Source: Methanobacterium_C sp963845285 (lineage in GTDB: Archaea > Methanobacteriota > Methanobacteria > Methanobacteriales > Methanobacteriaceae). Taken from it: 64,000 bases of DNA. This document shows positions 45,617 through 54,123 of the stretch, piece by piece. Position 1 is the first letter of the stretch. Each line of letters begins with the position of its first letter. The notes under the pieces are model-generated. The model ran no database searches and was not told where the DNA came from. It was given only the letters and a program-made list of their open reading frames with translations. Location: positions 1-64,000 of the forward strand of contig CAWJRO010000018.1 in the NCBI GenBank assembly GCA_963845285.1. Reading direction: 5' to 3'. The position numbers and the translations under genes are program-made.

Positions 45617-46363
45617 CCTCTTTATTAATTCACTAATTAACTTTAAAACCCAGATTGTTTTTTCCTTAAAAAAGGGCCACCTCTTTTGGATATTAACTGG
45701 ATAAAATGTAACCCAATCTTTCATTGTGGTATATAGTATCAACTCAGCTCTATGTTTCTTCAACACTTTTTTTAAAGTCAAATCAAATGTTTCAGAATAG
45801 GAGTAGCCGGATGATCTATGATATACAAAGCATGGGATTACATAAACATTTAAACCCTTTTTTTTGGCAGTTAAACAGTAATCTGTGGCATATAAATGCC
45901 AATCATTACAAGTTTTTTCATCAAATTTAAGAGTTTTAAACACAGATTTTGGAATTATAAACAAGCATTCATCTAATGTTTGTACTTTTGCGGATGATTT
46001 AAGTGTATATGATGATATCTTTTGTGGAGGTACACCATTTTCAATGTTTGTTACCATTCCCTCTTTATACTTGACTCTACCAGCAACTCCTGCAATTCCA
46101 AGATTTTCAAGTGAATTTAAAGTTTTTTCAACATTTTCTAACCATTTATCTGATTTTAGATCAACATCTTGGTGAACGAACATCAAATATTCGCATTTTG
46201 CTTTTTTACTGCCCTCATTCAATGCTTCAGCAGCTGATTTAAATTTTCCTTTAGTGTTGTCCATTAAAATAAGTTCATACTCTTTTGATTGGTCTTTTAA
46301 ACTTTTCAATAAAAAATTTTCTAAAATTTCTCTGTTGTTATAAACGCATATTACTGAAATCAT
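45602..46363 (-). CDS. Family 2 glycosyltransferase with MITE-derived C-terminus
   Basis: The 253-residue GT-A enzyme starts MISVICVYNNREILENF and has EYLMFVHQDVDLKSDKW as its metal-binding region, with CNDWHLYATDYCLTAK later. It resembles GT2 enzymes of the rhamnan/capsule type. ATG 46363 is chosen because GAGGT precedes it, within the end of the methyltransferase gene. The final AVS and stop are encoded by the inverted repeat of MITE copy 4, so the original C-terminus differed, though the domain looks complete. Confidence 0.82.
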   Translation of the reverse strand: MISVICVYNNREILENFLLKSLKDQSKEYELILMDNTKGKFKSAAEALNEGSKKAKCEYLMFVHQDVDLKSDKWLENVEKTLNSLENLGIAGVAGRVKYKEGMVTNIENGVPPQKISSYTLKSSAKVQTLDECLFIIPKSVFKTLKFDEKTCNDWHLYATDYCLTAKKKGLNVYVIPCFVYHRSSGYSYSETFDLTLKKVLKKHRAELILYTTMKDWVTFYPVNIQKRWPFFKEKTIWVLKLISELIKREAVS

Positions 46364-46364
46364 A

Positions 46365-47030
46365 TTATACCTCAACTACGGCATATAATCGATAGTATAA
46401 AGAAGATTTAATGATTTTTATTTTATTAAATAATAAAATTGGCAGTATTAACCATATTGGTAAACCACTGATAGATAACAATGAATGTAAATTAAATGCT
46501 TCCTCTTCTTCGACCTTAAAATTTTTAGATTCTCTTGATATTAATTTTTCCAGGTCTTTTTTGGTGAAAAAATTGATATGATCACTTTCTAACATGTGTT
46601 CATAGGTTAAACCTGAGGCTTTAAGTTCTGAAAATTGAGTACAATTAGGTACAGTAATTAAAATATTTTTCTTTGTAACTCGTTTTGCTTCTTTTAAGAC
46701 ATTATGGGGATTATCAACATGTTCTAACACCTCAAAAAGTAAAACAGTATCAAAGGAGTTGTCTGGAAACTTTAGATCATCACCTTTCATTACATACGCT
46801 TCAATTCCTTTTTCACGTGTTTTTTCAACGTATTTTGGGTTGATATCTACTCCTGTACATTCATATCCCATTGATTTTAGATTATTAGAGTAATCGCCTG
46901 TGGCACATCCTAGATCTAAGATTTTATTTCCAGCATAAAGAACAGCAAAGTCAATCAATTGGGGAGATGCATATTTTTCTATATTTAAATACCAGTTTTT
47001 AGTATCTCTAAATATTTTATTTTTTTTCAT
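46365..47030 (-). CDS. Class I SAM-dependent methyltransferase
   Basis: The 221-residue protein has the SAM-binding motif ILDLGCATGDY (motif I), GVDINPKY (motif II) and the FEVLEHVDNP region typical of UbiE/Methyltransf_11 enzymes. The last ~35 residues contain a hydrophobic stretch (LSISGLPIWLILPILLF) that may attach it to the membrane. It is one base from the downstream GT2 start and 29 bases from the flippase gene, so all three are one transcript. It probably O-methylates a glycan sugar. Confidence 0.85.
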   Translation of the reverse strand: MKKNKIFRDTKNWYLNIEKYASPQLIDFAVLYAGNKILDLGCATGDYSNNLKSMGYECTGVDINPKYVEKTREKGIEAYVMKGDDLKFPDNSFDTVLLFEVLEHVDNPHNVLKEAKRVTKKNILITVPNCTQFSELKASGLTYEHMLESDHINFFTKKDLEKLISRESKNFKVEEEEAFNLHSLLSISGLPIWLILPILLFNKIKIIKSSLYYRLYAVVEV

Positions 47031-47059
47031 TTTAACCTGTTCTCCTGTGTTATTATCAA

Positions 47060-48496
47060 TTAATTCTTGTTTAAGATTTCTTTTATAAGGAACATATCGT
47101 CATCATCAATACCTTTAACAAGGTACAGGGTTGTGAAATATATTAAAATACTTATAAAGATGAGTGGGAATAAACTTAAACTTCTTAAGTACCAGATGAA
47201 AATACTCATAACAGCAGTGGCCACTAAAACCTTAAATAAATTCACTATTACTATTTTATGAGGTACTCCATAACCCAGTTTGTAGCTGCTTAAAATGATG
47301 TATCCCACTAAAAATATTTCTGTTATTAATGTTGCAAAACTGGCTCCAATCAAACTATATTTAGGTATTAAAATTAAGTTGAGTACTATATTTATTATTA
47401 CACAAATTATGGAGATTTTAGTTATTATTAACTGTTTATTTATAGATTGTAAAAGCTGTACAAATGCGGCCCCTATAAAAGTAAAAACTGTAGTCCATAT
47501 TAATATTTGCAGAGCTTCTATTGATTGTGTGTATCCCTGCCCAAATATCAGAAGTATAATCTTGTCTGCAAGAAGTGTTGTCCCGAATCCCATGGGAATT
47601 CCAATTATAAGCATATATTTGAAATATTTTTCATACATCAAGGTTAAAGAGTTCCTTGACGAGTTATAGAGTCTGGACATCACTGGAAAAATAGCTGTAT
47701 TCACTGCAGTTGGAATAAAAAGAACTATAAGCATCAATCTGTACGCTGCGCTGTACCAACCTACGACTTGGTTTCCTTGCATTACTGAAAGCATTATTGA
47801 GTCAATATAAGTGTATAACATCCCACTTAGACTGGTTATTCCAAATGGCCATGCTTCTTTTATTGTTGGCTTCCAGAAACTCATGTCAATTTCAAGTTTA
47901 GGTAAATTAAATTTCGTGATATATATACAAATTATGTAAATGAGCACTAAACTGTTGGCAATTATGTATAAAGAAGCGAAAAAGAGGATATTGAATTTAT
48001 AGTAGATTCCAATCATGGTACCTGAAAACATCAAAATACTACTTAATATGGTACTCAATGATAGGTATTCCATTTTTTCATTAGCTTGGAATACAGCTGT
48101 TAAAACGCTTCCAAAAGCATTTATTATGACTGATATAGTAATTAAATAAATAACAGTGCTTACCAATTTGTTGTATCCTAGTATATTCACAGTTAAAACT
48201 ATCAATACAAACATCATGACGCATAGTATGATTTTAATTAATGCAATATTGGAAAGATATTTATTTAATGTGGAATTGTCACGAGCAACTTCTCTTACCA
48301 TTAAAGTGCTTAATCCCATGTCCCCCACAATTCCAAATATAGCTGTTATGGAAAGGGCAAGAGATAAAACACCAAATCCTTCAGCGCTTAAGTACCGGGC
48401 CGTGTACATGGTGATGAAAAAGCCCAGTACGTAAGTCATAATTTGGGCTATGAACATTACACCGGTATTCTTTGCTATTCTTCGCACAGTACTCAT
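47060..48496 (-). CDS. Polysaccharide flippase (Wzx/RfbX-like)
   Basis: The 478-residue membrane protein has about 14 hydrophobic segments with no large soluble domain. The N-terminus (NTGVMFIAQIMTYVLGFFITMYTARYL, in part) and FGVLSLALSITAIFG resemble the MATE-type oligosaccharide flippases that move lipid-linked glycan repeat units across the membrane. It is the likely export step for the products of the surrounding glycosyltransferases. ATG 48496 has a usable upstream region. Confidence 0.9.
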   Translation of the reverse strand: MSTVRRIAKNTGVMFIAQIMTYVLGFFITMYTARYLSAEGFGVLSLALSITAIFGIVGDMGLSTLMVREVARDNSTLNKYLSNIALIKIILCVMMFVLIVLTVNILGYNKLVSTVIYLITISVIINAFGSVLTAVFQANEKMEYLSLSTILSSILMFSGTMIGIYYKFNILFFASLYIIANSLVLIYIICIYITKFNLPKLEIDMSFWKPTIKEAWPFGITSLSGMLYTYIDSIMLSVMQGNQVVGWYSAAYRLMLIVLFIPTAVNTAIFPVMSRLYNSSRNSLTLMYEKYFKYMLIIGIPMGFGTTLLADKIILLIFGQGYTQSIEALQILIWTTVFTFIGAAFVQLLQSINKQLIITKISIICVIINIVLNLILIPKYSLIGASFATLITEIFLVGYIILSSYKLGYGVPHKIVIVNLFKVLVATAVMSIFIWYLRSLSLFPLIFISILIYFTTLYLVKGIDDDDMFLIKEILNKN

Positions 48497-48564
48497 GAAC
48501 TTACATCCTATCAGTATTAATTTATTATTATATTCTATAAAGAGGGCATATTATCAGTTTTCAT

Positions 48565-48692
48565 TATAGTTAAGGAAATAACTTATTAAATTTGTTGAAT
48601 TAATAAGTCCAACTAAATTGTTTTTCAGTTTGATTAAAACTGCTTTATGGTTTATTTAGATAGATATTGTAAAACTTTTGGACTTAACTATA
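48565..48692. mobile_element. Putative 128-bp MITE with 10-bp ends and 12-bp duplication
   Basis: Inverted ends TATAGTTAAG and CTTAACTATA enclose 128 bp of AT-rich DNA. The directly adjacent flanks are the same 12 bases on both sides: ATCAGTTTTCAT at 48553-48564 and 48693-48704. The combination fits a small transposed element with a long target duplication, although the ends are short. It occupies the 332-bp gap between the flippase and epimerase genes; no gene lies there. Confidence 0.55.
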
Positions 48693-48828
48693 ATCAGTTT
48701 TCATCATATTTTAAACCACTTTCTTCTAAATCCATCTCAATAAAATAGGGGGGATTATTTGATAAGAATGATTAAATAGGATAATCAAATTATTGGATTA
48801 AAATTAATTTAATCACTTTATTTAATCT

Positions 48829-49758
48829 TCAATTTTCCCCAACAAACCAGCACACAGTTTCCCTTAATTCATCTTTGAACTTATCTTCAGGTTCAAATCC
48901 AAAGGATTTCGCCTTAGAAACATCTGCGAGGGAATGTTTTATATCTCCAGTCCTTGGATCTTCGTGCACTGGTTCAACCTCTGTTTTCATGACCTCATTT
49001 ATAACCTTGATAAGCTCGTTAATGGTGGTTTTCTTGCCGTGGCCAATATTAAAAATACCTGTCTTGTTGGACTCACAGACTTTGATGTTGGCATCAACAA
49101 CGTTTTTTATGTAGATAAAATCCCTGCTCTGCTCCCCATCCCCGTAGATAACTGGCCTTTCACCTTTTAATATTTTATCTATGAAATTGGGTATTGCAGC
49201 GGCGTACTGGGAGTTAGGGTCCTGCCGCTGCCCAAAAACGTTGAAGTATCTTAAAGCTGCTGTCTGCAAGCCGTATAAATTTGTAAAGGTGTTGCAGTAA
49301 AGTTCGCCTGTTGCTTTGGTAACAGCGTAGGGTGACATTGGTTTTAAGGGTTCATTTTCCCTGAGCGGCATGTTCTGTGAATCACCGTAAACTGCAGATG
49401 ATGAAGCTAAAACAACTTTTTTAACATCAGTATCCTTTGCAGCCACAAGAACCTTTAAAGTACCTGTAATATTAATTTTATTACATTTTATGGGGTCTTC
49501 AACACTTTTAGGAACACTGGCCATTGCTGCTTCGTGGAAAACGTAGTCCTTATCATCAAATATTGATTTAAGGTTTAATTCAGTTATATCCCCTTTTATA
49601 AAATCGATGTTTTCCTTTTCAAGATGTTTGATGTTATCAAATTTTCCTGCTGACATATCGTCGATTATTGTGACTTCATTATTCTCAATTAAACCTTCTG
49701 TGATATGTGATCCTATGAAACCTAAACCGCCTGTTATAACTACCTTTTTGTCTTTCAT
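48829..49758 (-). CDS. NAD-dependent nucleotide-sugar epimerase (UDP-glucose 4-epimerase-like)
   Basis: The 309-residue extended SDR has VVITGGLGFIGSHITEGL as the NAD-binding start, catalytic YxxxK in SPYAVTKATGE and the C-terminal DPRTGDIKHSLADVSKAK block. It resembles GalE/WbpP-type 4-epimerases. It probably supplies UDP-galactose or a related sugar to the glycan locus. It is the most upstream gene of the minus-strand half, with a 407-bp AT-rich region before it. Confidence 0.88.
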   Translation of the reverse strand: MKDKKVVITGGLGFIGSHITEGLIENNEVTIIDDMSAGKFDNIKHLEKENIDFIKGDITELNLKSIFDDKDYVFHEAAMASVPKSVEDPIKCNKINITGTLKVLVAAKDTDVKKVVLASSSAVYGDSQNMPLRENEPLKPMSPYAVTKATGELYCNTFTNLYGLQTAALRYFNVFGQRQDPNSQYAAAIPNFIDKILKGERPVIYGDGEQSRDFIYIKNVVDANIKVCESNKTGIFNIGHGKKTTINELIKVINEVMKTEVEPVHEDPRTGDIKHSLADVSKAKSFGFEPEDKFKDELRETVCWFVGEN

Positions 49759-50165
49759 TTTACTTTTTCTCCACTTTATTGCAAGTTTTAAGGATTATTG
49801 CAAGTTTATATGGATTTAAATAATAACCATTACAATGGACCCTACTTTATAAATTTTTATAAATTTATAATAATTCTGAATCAATAAATAATATTTAATT
49901 AATTAATTTAACTACCTGTTAATGTTATAATAGCTCTTTAAATGATTTTTTTCAAGTGGTTATTTTTTTAAATATTTATAAATATTTATAAATTACAAAA
50001 TTTCTAATAAAATCCATGATAAATATTTAGTTTTGAATAATCCACTTTAATTCGTACATTTTATGATAGGTGCATATTTTATAAAAATTTATCAATTATT
50101 TTATATGCCTCTCAATAAAACACATAAAAAATGTTTCAAAAATGTTTCTTACAAATAAAAAGTAA
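49759..50165. other. AT-rich intergenic region upstream of the epimerase gene
   Basis: This 407-bp spacer carries repeats of TTTATAAAT and AAATATTTAT and no open frame with a start. It presumably holds the promoter of the minus-strand glycan operon. Both bordering genes are on the minus strand, so it also contains the transcript end of the DUF1616-like gene. Confidence 0.5.
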
Positions 50166-50588
50166 TTAAGAAACATTTACTGGCATATTGAGTGATCTGT
50201 AAACATTTTTTTCATCTGGAAGTTTGTAAAGGAAGAAATCCATTTCATTGATGCCTGTTTGTGATGTGGTAAATTTGTAGGGGATTTCTATTTTTTCATT
50301 ATTTTTCAAGATTATATTTTTCTCGAGTACCGTGTTATTGTTATTTTTAACAACAACTTTATAAGATGTATTTTGATATTCATGGTTTACTATGCCTAAA
50401 GTTAAATTACTGGTTTCACCTAGACTCATATTGGTTGGATAATCCCCTGCTTTTCCATTTTCTCCGAGTATGTAGAATTCTGTGAATTTTTCGCTTGGTG
50501 ATGGATTAACTGTGATATAAATGGTTATCGAAATGGCTATGATAATTATAATGGCCAGTGAGATTGAAACAATTTTATCTAATTTCAT
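50166..50588 (-). CDS. DUF1616-like membrane-anchored protein
   Basis: The 140-residue protein has an N-terminal membrane helix (IVSISLAIIIIIAISITIYITV, in part) followed by an extracytoplasmic beta-rich domain with FYILGENGKAGDYPTN and LTLGIVNHEYQN. That signature is typical of DUF1616 proteins of methanogens. The start is the ATG at 50588, preceded by GGTG. Several Asn-x-Ser/Thr sites suggest a glycosylated surface protein. Function unknown; it is divergent from the eha operon. Confidence 0.7.
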   Translation of the reverse strand: MKLDKIVSISLAIIIIIAISITIYITVNPSPSEKFTEFYILGENGKAGDYPTNMSLGETSNLTLGIVNHEYQNTSYKVVVKNNNNTVLEKNIILKNNEKIEIPYKFTTSQTGINEMDFFLYKLPDEKNVYRSLNMPVNVS

Positions 50589-50835
50589 AATGAACACCTA
50601 TAGATTATATTCTTTAAATTTATACTTCTCAATTTTTATTCCTTAAATTTTCATGTTAAATGTTTAAAAACTAATTTTTATAAAGATAGATTATACTTTC
50701 GAAATTATAAAGTGAACTGTTCTTTTTATGAGTTATAATTTAATTTTGTTGATTGTAATTAATTAAAATATATTTTATTGCTATTTCTCAAAATAAACTT
50801 TCCTGAAACGTTTTTTTTACCATTGATCCAAAAAC

Positions 50836-50844
50836 TTTATATAA
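50836..50844 (+). promoter_or_regulatory. Probable TATA box of the eha operon
   Basis: TTTATATAA follows an A-rich segment (CAAAAAC), as expected for an archaeal BRE plus TATA. Transcription would start near 50866, about 160 bp before ehaA. A second TATA-like TTATATATTT lies at 50999-51008, only ~25 bp before the ehaA ATG, and could give a nearly leaderless message. Confidence 0.5.
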
Positions 50845-50863
50845 CAAAATATTATAATTAATG

Positions 50864-50894
50864 TTATCGGAAGAAGGTTTCCGTATTCCGATAA
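50864..50894. promoter_or_regulatory. Inverted repeat at the predicted eha transcription start, possible operator
   Basis: TTATCGGAA and TTCCGATAA (9-bp perfect arms, 50864-50872 and 50886-50894) flank a 13-base spacer. The spacer contains a further TTTCCG, so CGGAA/TTCCG occurs three times in 31 bp. The position just after the TATA box fits a repressor site or a 5'-leader hairpin. No regulator can be named from this window. Confidence 0.5.
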
Positions 50895-51027
50895 TAAATT
50901 ATTGGAACTAAAAAAATGGCTACCTTACAGTATTAAACCTTACAATATTAAAATTTTAATTTATTTTATCTTAATTTAAAAGATGAAAGTAAAAACATTT
51001 ATATATTTAGCTGACAATGGTTTTATC

Positions 51028-51348
51028 ATGATTATTCATGCTAATGTTTTGTATACCTTGATAAGTTACATACTGGCCATAGGTTCTGCAGTGATTGTTG
51101 GGTTAATCTTAAGACTCCCTCTGCTACCTGAGAAGCCTATGAGACAATCTTGGACTATAAGCGTAATTTTTCCAACGGCAATACTTGCACTGGGCTTTAC
51201 AGCCATGGTATTTGGACTTGGATACGAGGGAACTGGATACCAAGGAGTATACATAGGAATTGTGGTGGGAGTGTTTACAGCGCTATTTTCCAAATTCCTT
51301 CTGGAAAAAATCACCCCAAAACCTCAATCGGAGGAATCACATGAATGA
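51028..51348 (+). CDS. ehaA: Energy-converting hydrogenase A subunit EhaA
   Basis: The small membrane subunit (about 106 residues) has three hydrophobic segments (LISYILAIGSAVIVGLIL, IFPTAILALGFTAMVFGL, VYIGIVVGVFTALF). It is the first of the ordered eha genes. Eha is a membrane [NiFe] hydrogenase that uses the ion gradient to reduce ferredoxin with H2, replenishing the methanogenesis cycle. The ATG at 51028 is preferred to 50983 because a TATA-like box lies between them. It overlaps ehaB by 8 bases. Confidence 0.75.
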   Translation: MIIHANVLYTLISYILAIGSAVIVGLILRLPLLPEKPMRQSWTISVIFPTAILALGFTAMVFGLGYEGTGYQGVYIGIVVGVFTALFSKFLLEKITPKPQSEESHE

Positions 51349-51844
51349 ATTAATTGGAATCGCAATTGCAGCTGTACTTTCATGGATCAACTTTGTACTC
51401 ATAGACACATGGATGGGCCTGCCAGAATCGCCAGGTGTTAAAGGAGCAGAAGCAATAGGTAGATCTGTTAAAAAGAGAGGTGGAGATCTCGCAGGAGGCT
51501 TTTTCCAGGGAAACATTGTATGTTCTCCTGATGCATCTGCAGGAACACTGTTGGCATCTATAGCATGTTATGCTATAGGGACCCCTGAAGGAGGATTTAT
51601 AGCTGCTGCACTTGTATATTTTGGTAACAGGATATGTGCAGACCCCGGATATGCAGGTACAACCGGTGCACTTACTATAACATGTATAATTGCAGCAACA
51701 TCTTTAATTGGGTTAACACCTGCTGAATTTGTAGTGGGAATGTTAATTGCAATAGTTACAATCCAGGGACTGCACCATCAGGCCGCTTCAAAGTTGCTTG
51801 GGAAAATTGCCAAAAAAATGGGAAGATACACCGATATAACCTGA
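51341..51844 (+). CDS. ehaB: Energy-converting hydrogenase A subunit EhaB
   Basis: The 167-residue membrane protein has hydrophobic segments including IAIAAVLSWINFVLID and LTITCIIAATSLIGLTPAEFVV (in part). A soluble loop carries NIVCSPDASAGTLL and NRICADPGYAGTTG with conserved Cys residues. ATG 51341 has CGGAGGA at ideal spacing and overlaps the end of ehaA. It ends 233 bp before ehaC, an unusually wide gap for this compact operon; that gap contains short repeated GTTAACTT motifs. Confidence 0.85.
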   Translation: MNELIGIAIAAVLSWINFVLIDTWMGLPESPGVKGAEAIGRSVKKRGGDLAGGFFQGNIVCSPDASAGTLLASIACYAIGTPEGGFIAAALVYFGNRICADPGYAGTTGALTITCIIAATSLIGLTPAEFVVGMLIAIVTIQGLHHQAASKLLGKIAKKMGRYTDIT

Positions 51845-52077
51845 AAAATACATGAAAACACAGTAAATATAAATTAACTTAAAAAATACTTTTTAGTGCA
51901 TTTAATGCAAATATAAACCTAACGTTAACTTAAAGTTAACTTAATACAAAACATAACGTAAACTAACTAAGTTTATCTACACGTAAGCCTTAATATCACA
52001 TATTTTGTTGTATTAAAGCTAATTGCTGTGCATAAAATTATAAAAAATTCATATAATCTGATAAAAGGTAGATAATC

Positions 52078-52326
52078 ATGTTGATCGAGATCGTAGGCAT
52101 CATAATTTTGCTGATGGCCATAAGAACTCTTTTTGCACGTGGTAGGGCTGAAAGAATGCTTTATTTAAATGCAATGAGTTTCGGAATCTCTGCTATCATA
52201 GCACTTTACATCCAGACACCGTTCGGTGCCATAATGGCCATAACTTACTTTGTGACTGCTACATTAAGCTCAAATGCAATAGCATATTCAATTGGAAGGG
52301 TAAAAGAAGAAATTATATTGGACTGA
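52078..52326 (+). CDS. ehaC: Energy-converting hydrogenase A subunit EhaC
   Basis: The 82-residue protein has two or three membrane helices (IEIVGIIILLMAIRTLF, SFGISAIIALYIQTPFG) and a charged cytoplasmic end, consistent with the Mrp/MnhF-like small subunits of energy-converting hydrogenases. It is the third gene in the canonical eha order. The 29-codon gene at 52341 follows after 14 bp. Confidence 0.85.
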   Translation: MLIEIVGIIILLMAIRTLFARGRAERMLYLNAMSFGISAIIALYIQTPFGAIMAITYFVTATLSSNAIAYSIGRVKEEIILD

Positions 52327-52340
52327 TCGGTGAGATGATT

Positions 52341-52430
52341 ATGAAATACACTGTAACAAAGGAAAAGTACAAGATTGATAATGCAATAGACAATACAATG
52401 GCTAGTGCAATAAATCAAATGGTGAGATAA
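52341..52430 (+). CDS. Possible 29-residue microprotein between ehaC and ehaD
   Basis: ATG 52341 follows GGTGAGATG and opens a 29-codon frame (MKYTVTKEKYKIDNAIDNTM...) ending TAA at 52428-52430; that stop shares its last base with the ATG of ehaD. Tight coupling to ehaD suggests translation. The product would be soluble and charged, unlike the membrane subunits around it. I know of no described Eha subunit of this kind. Confidence 0.45.
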   Translation: MKYTVTKEKYKIDNAIDNTMASAINQMVR

Positions 52431-52720
52431 TGTATCCTGTTCTAGATCTCATAAACATAACAACAGTATCTGCAGCTGTTGCATTAATTGGAGCAGCAGG
52501 CATAATAATGCTTCCAAAACCTATTGACAAAGTTATAATGTTTGCACTCCTTCAAGGAGGATTTATAGGTATGGTGGTAGCTGCAAAATACCTTGATGTT
52601 GCAATGGTGGCCGCAATATTTGACCCAGTTTCAACTGTTATCTTCTTAATAGCAATCATAAAATTGAATGAAATTAGAGAGAAAAAACAAAAATCCCAGG
52701 AGGAAGGGGTCATTGCTTGA
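52430..52720 (+). CDS. ehaD: Energy-converting hydrogenase A subunit EhaD
   Basis: The 96-residue membrane subunit has two or three hydrophobic segments (TTVSAAVALIGAAGIIML, MVVAAKYLDVAMVAAIF). It ends with a charged tail (NEIREKKQKSQEEGVIA) whose coding region supplies the ribosome binding site of ehaE. It starts at ATG 52430, touching the upstream micro-gene stop. Order and length match the known EhaD position. Confidence 0.83.
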   Translation: MYPVLDLINITTVSAAVALIGAAGIIMLPKPIDKVIMFALLQGGFIGMVVAAKYLDVAMVAAIFDPVSTVIFLIAIIKLNEIREKKQKSQEEGVIA

Positions 52721-52973
52721 AATTTATATCTGGTTCTATACAGGCTGTGCCCTTGTCATCATAGGATGTTTGGGTACAGTTATAGGTCCTGGGGTAAAGG
52801 ATCCGATAATAAGAACTTTAAACACAGAAATACCTGCTGTGGGTGTATCCATGATATTTTTGACCTATAACGATACAATCGCACTTTTAACTTACATCGC
52901 AGCCACAGTTCTAATAACGATGGTTCTTTTAAGGGCTGTTGTAAGACTTGAAGAAATGGGGGCAGAACTTTGA
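52713..52973 (+). CDS. ehaE: Energy-converting hydrogenase A subunit EhaE
   Basis: The 86-residue membrane subunit has two to three hydrophobic stretches (WFYTGCALVIIGCLGTVIG, DTIALLTYIAATVLITMVLL). The TTG at 52713 is used because AGGAGGAAGG lies just upstream and this gives the expected length; an upstream ATG at 52668 would read through the ehaD tail. It overlaps ehaD by 8 bases and ehaF by four. Confidence 0.83.
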   Translation: MLEIYIWFYTGCALVIIGCLGTVIGPGVKDPIIRTLNTEIPAVGVSMIFLTYNDTIALLTYIAATVLITMVLLRAVVRLEEMGAEL

Positions 52974-53452
52974 GGAGTTTAGGCAGAATTTGGAACTCTC
53001 TTGCAAATCCAAAAAGTATTCCAAGAGTTTATGCAGCAATTCTGGGAATTATTCTTATTGCAGGATTCATGATACCTCTTGCACTTAACGATCATCAGTT
53101 ATACCCGAAACCAGCTCCACAGTCTCAGATAAATGCTCAAAATCCGCTGGCACCTTATGATAGGGGAGGAACTCCTTTTGTGGAGAAAGGGACTGTAAAA
53201 GCTCAGTATCCTCAATTTTCGCCAGCTATAGGTGAAGTGACAGCATATTTGTCTCCTATAGCAATATTGGTCAAATATACAACACTTTACTTTGGTACAT
53301 CTATTTATTCATCTCCAGGTGGTTTAATAGATGAGATCTTATATTACACACGTGGATTTGACACAGTTCTCGAGTCAAGCATACTGATGATGGCGTTCAC
53401 CATTGCATCATGGGTTGCAATCCATTTCACAATGAGGAGGGAAGAGGATTGA
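52970..53452 (+). CDS. ehaF: Energy-converting hydrogenase A subunit EhaF
   Basis: The 160-residue protein has an N-terminal membrane helix (VYAAILGIILIAGFMIPLAL), a ~70-residue extracytoplasmic loop (PKPAPQSQINAQNPLAPYD) and a C-terminal helix (MMAFTIASWVAIHF). It starts at TTG 52970 with GGGGG upstream and overlaps ehaE. The long loop distinguishes it from the other small subunits. Confidence 0.83.
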   Translation: MRSLGRIWNSLANPKSIPRVYAAILGIILIAGFMIPLALNDHQLYPKPAPQSQINAQNPLAPYDRGGTPFVEKGTVKAQYPQFSPAIGEVTAYLSPIAILVKYTTLYFGTSIYSSPGGLIDEILYYTRGFDTVLESSILMMAFTIASWVAIHFTMRREED

Positions 53453-54117
53453 TAGTTCCAGATGTTGTATCACCACTTGTGGTTGCAATTTACACACCAG
53501 CCATATTAGTAGGTATAACTGCGGCGTTGATAGGCCTTTTAGGAATATCATTCGAGAAAAATGACCTGCAAGTTCTTATATTAACTGATCTTATTGGTAT
53601 AGCAATGTTGATTCTTGTTGCTGCTATTGGAACTGACCTTGCAGAGTCATTAGTATTACCGGGTCTGGTTGTTGAATTAGCAGAGATACTTGCAATATCA
53701 GAGATACTTATGAGCAGAGAGATGAGAAAGATAGGGAAACCAGTTGCACTCATACCATTTCCAATGCATTTCGATATGGAGATTTTGGATACAGCCCCTG
53801 TGTTCATTGCTGTCATGTTGATTACGCTTGGAGCTTTTCAAAGTGGATTTACTGGAGGGGCAGTTGCAGGTGGAGGAATACTTTTCTATGTGATTTCAAG
53901 AGTAATAAGAGGTGTTCCAAAAGGTTTATGGGAAGGCATTGCTGGAGCATCAGGTATAGCATGGTGTTTATGGCTTGTAGGATTCATGGTGTTCTTTGTG
54001 TTCCCACAGTACTGGTTACTGGCATTGTTCCTCGCAGCTTTTGGAGTGTTTATAAAAGTTACATTTAAAGCAGGACTCATTGGTGTTATAGGCAGAGAAG
54101 AATTCAAGAAGGAGTAA
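53449..54117 (+). CDS. ehaG: Energy-converting hydrogenase A subunit EhaG
   Basis: The 222-residue multi-spanning protein has about six hydrophobic segments (VVAIYTPAILVGITAALIGLL, in part, and LVGFMVFFVFPQYWLLALFLAAF, in part). TTG 53449 is chosen because GAGGAGGGAAGAGG precedes it; a longer frame from 53410 would extend back into ehaF. It overlaps ehaF by four bases and is six bases before ehaH. Confidence 0.83.
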   Translation: MIVPDVVSPLVVAIYTPAILVGITAALIGLLGISFEKNDLQVLILTDLIGIAMLILVAAIGTDLAESLVLPGLVVELAEILAISEILMSREMRKIGKPVALIPFPMHFDMEILDTAPVFIAVMLITLGAFQSGFTGGAVAGGGILFYVISRVIRGVPKGLWEGIAGASGIAWCLWLVGFMVFFVFPQYWLLALFLAAFGVFIKVTFKAGLIGVIGREEFKKE

Positions 54118-54123
54118 ACTAAA

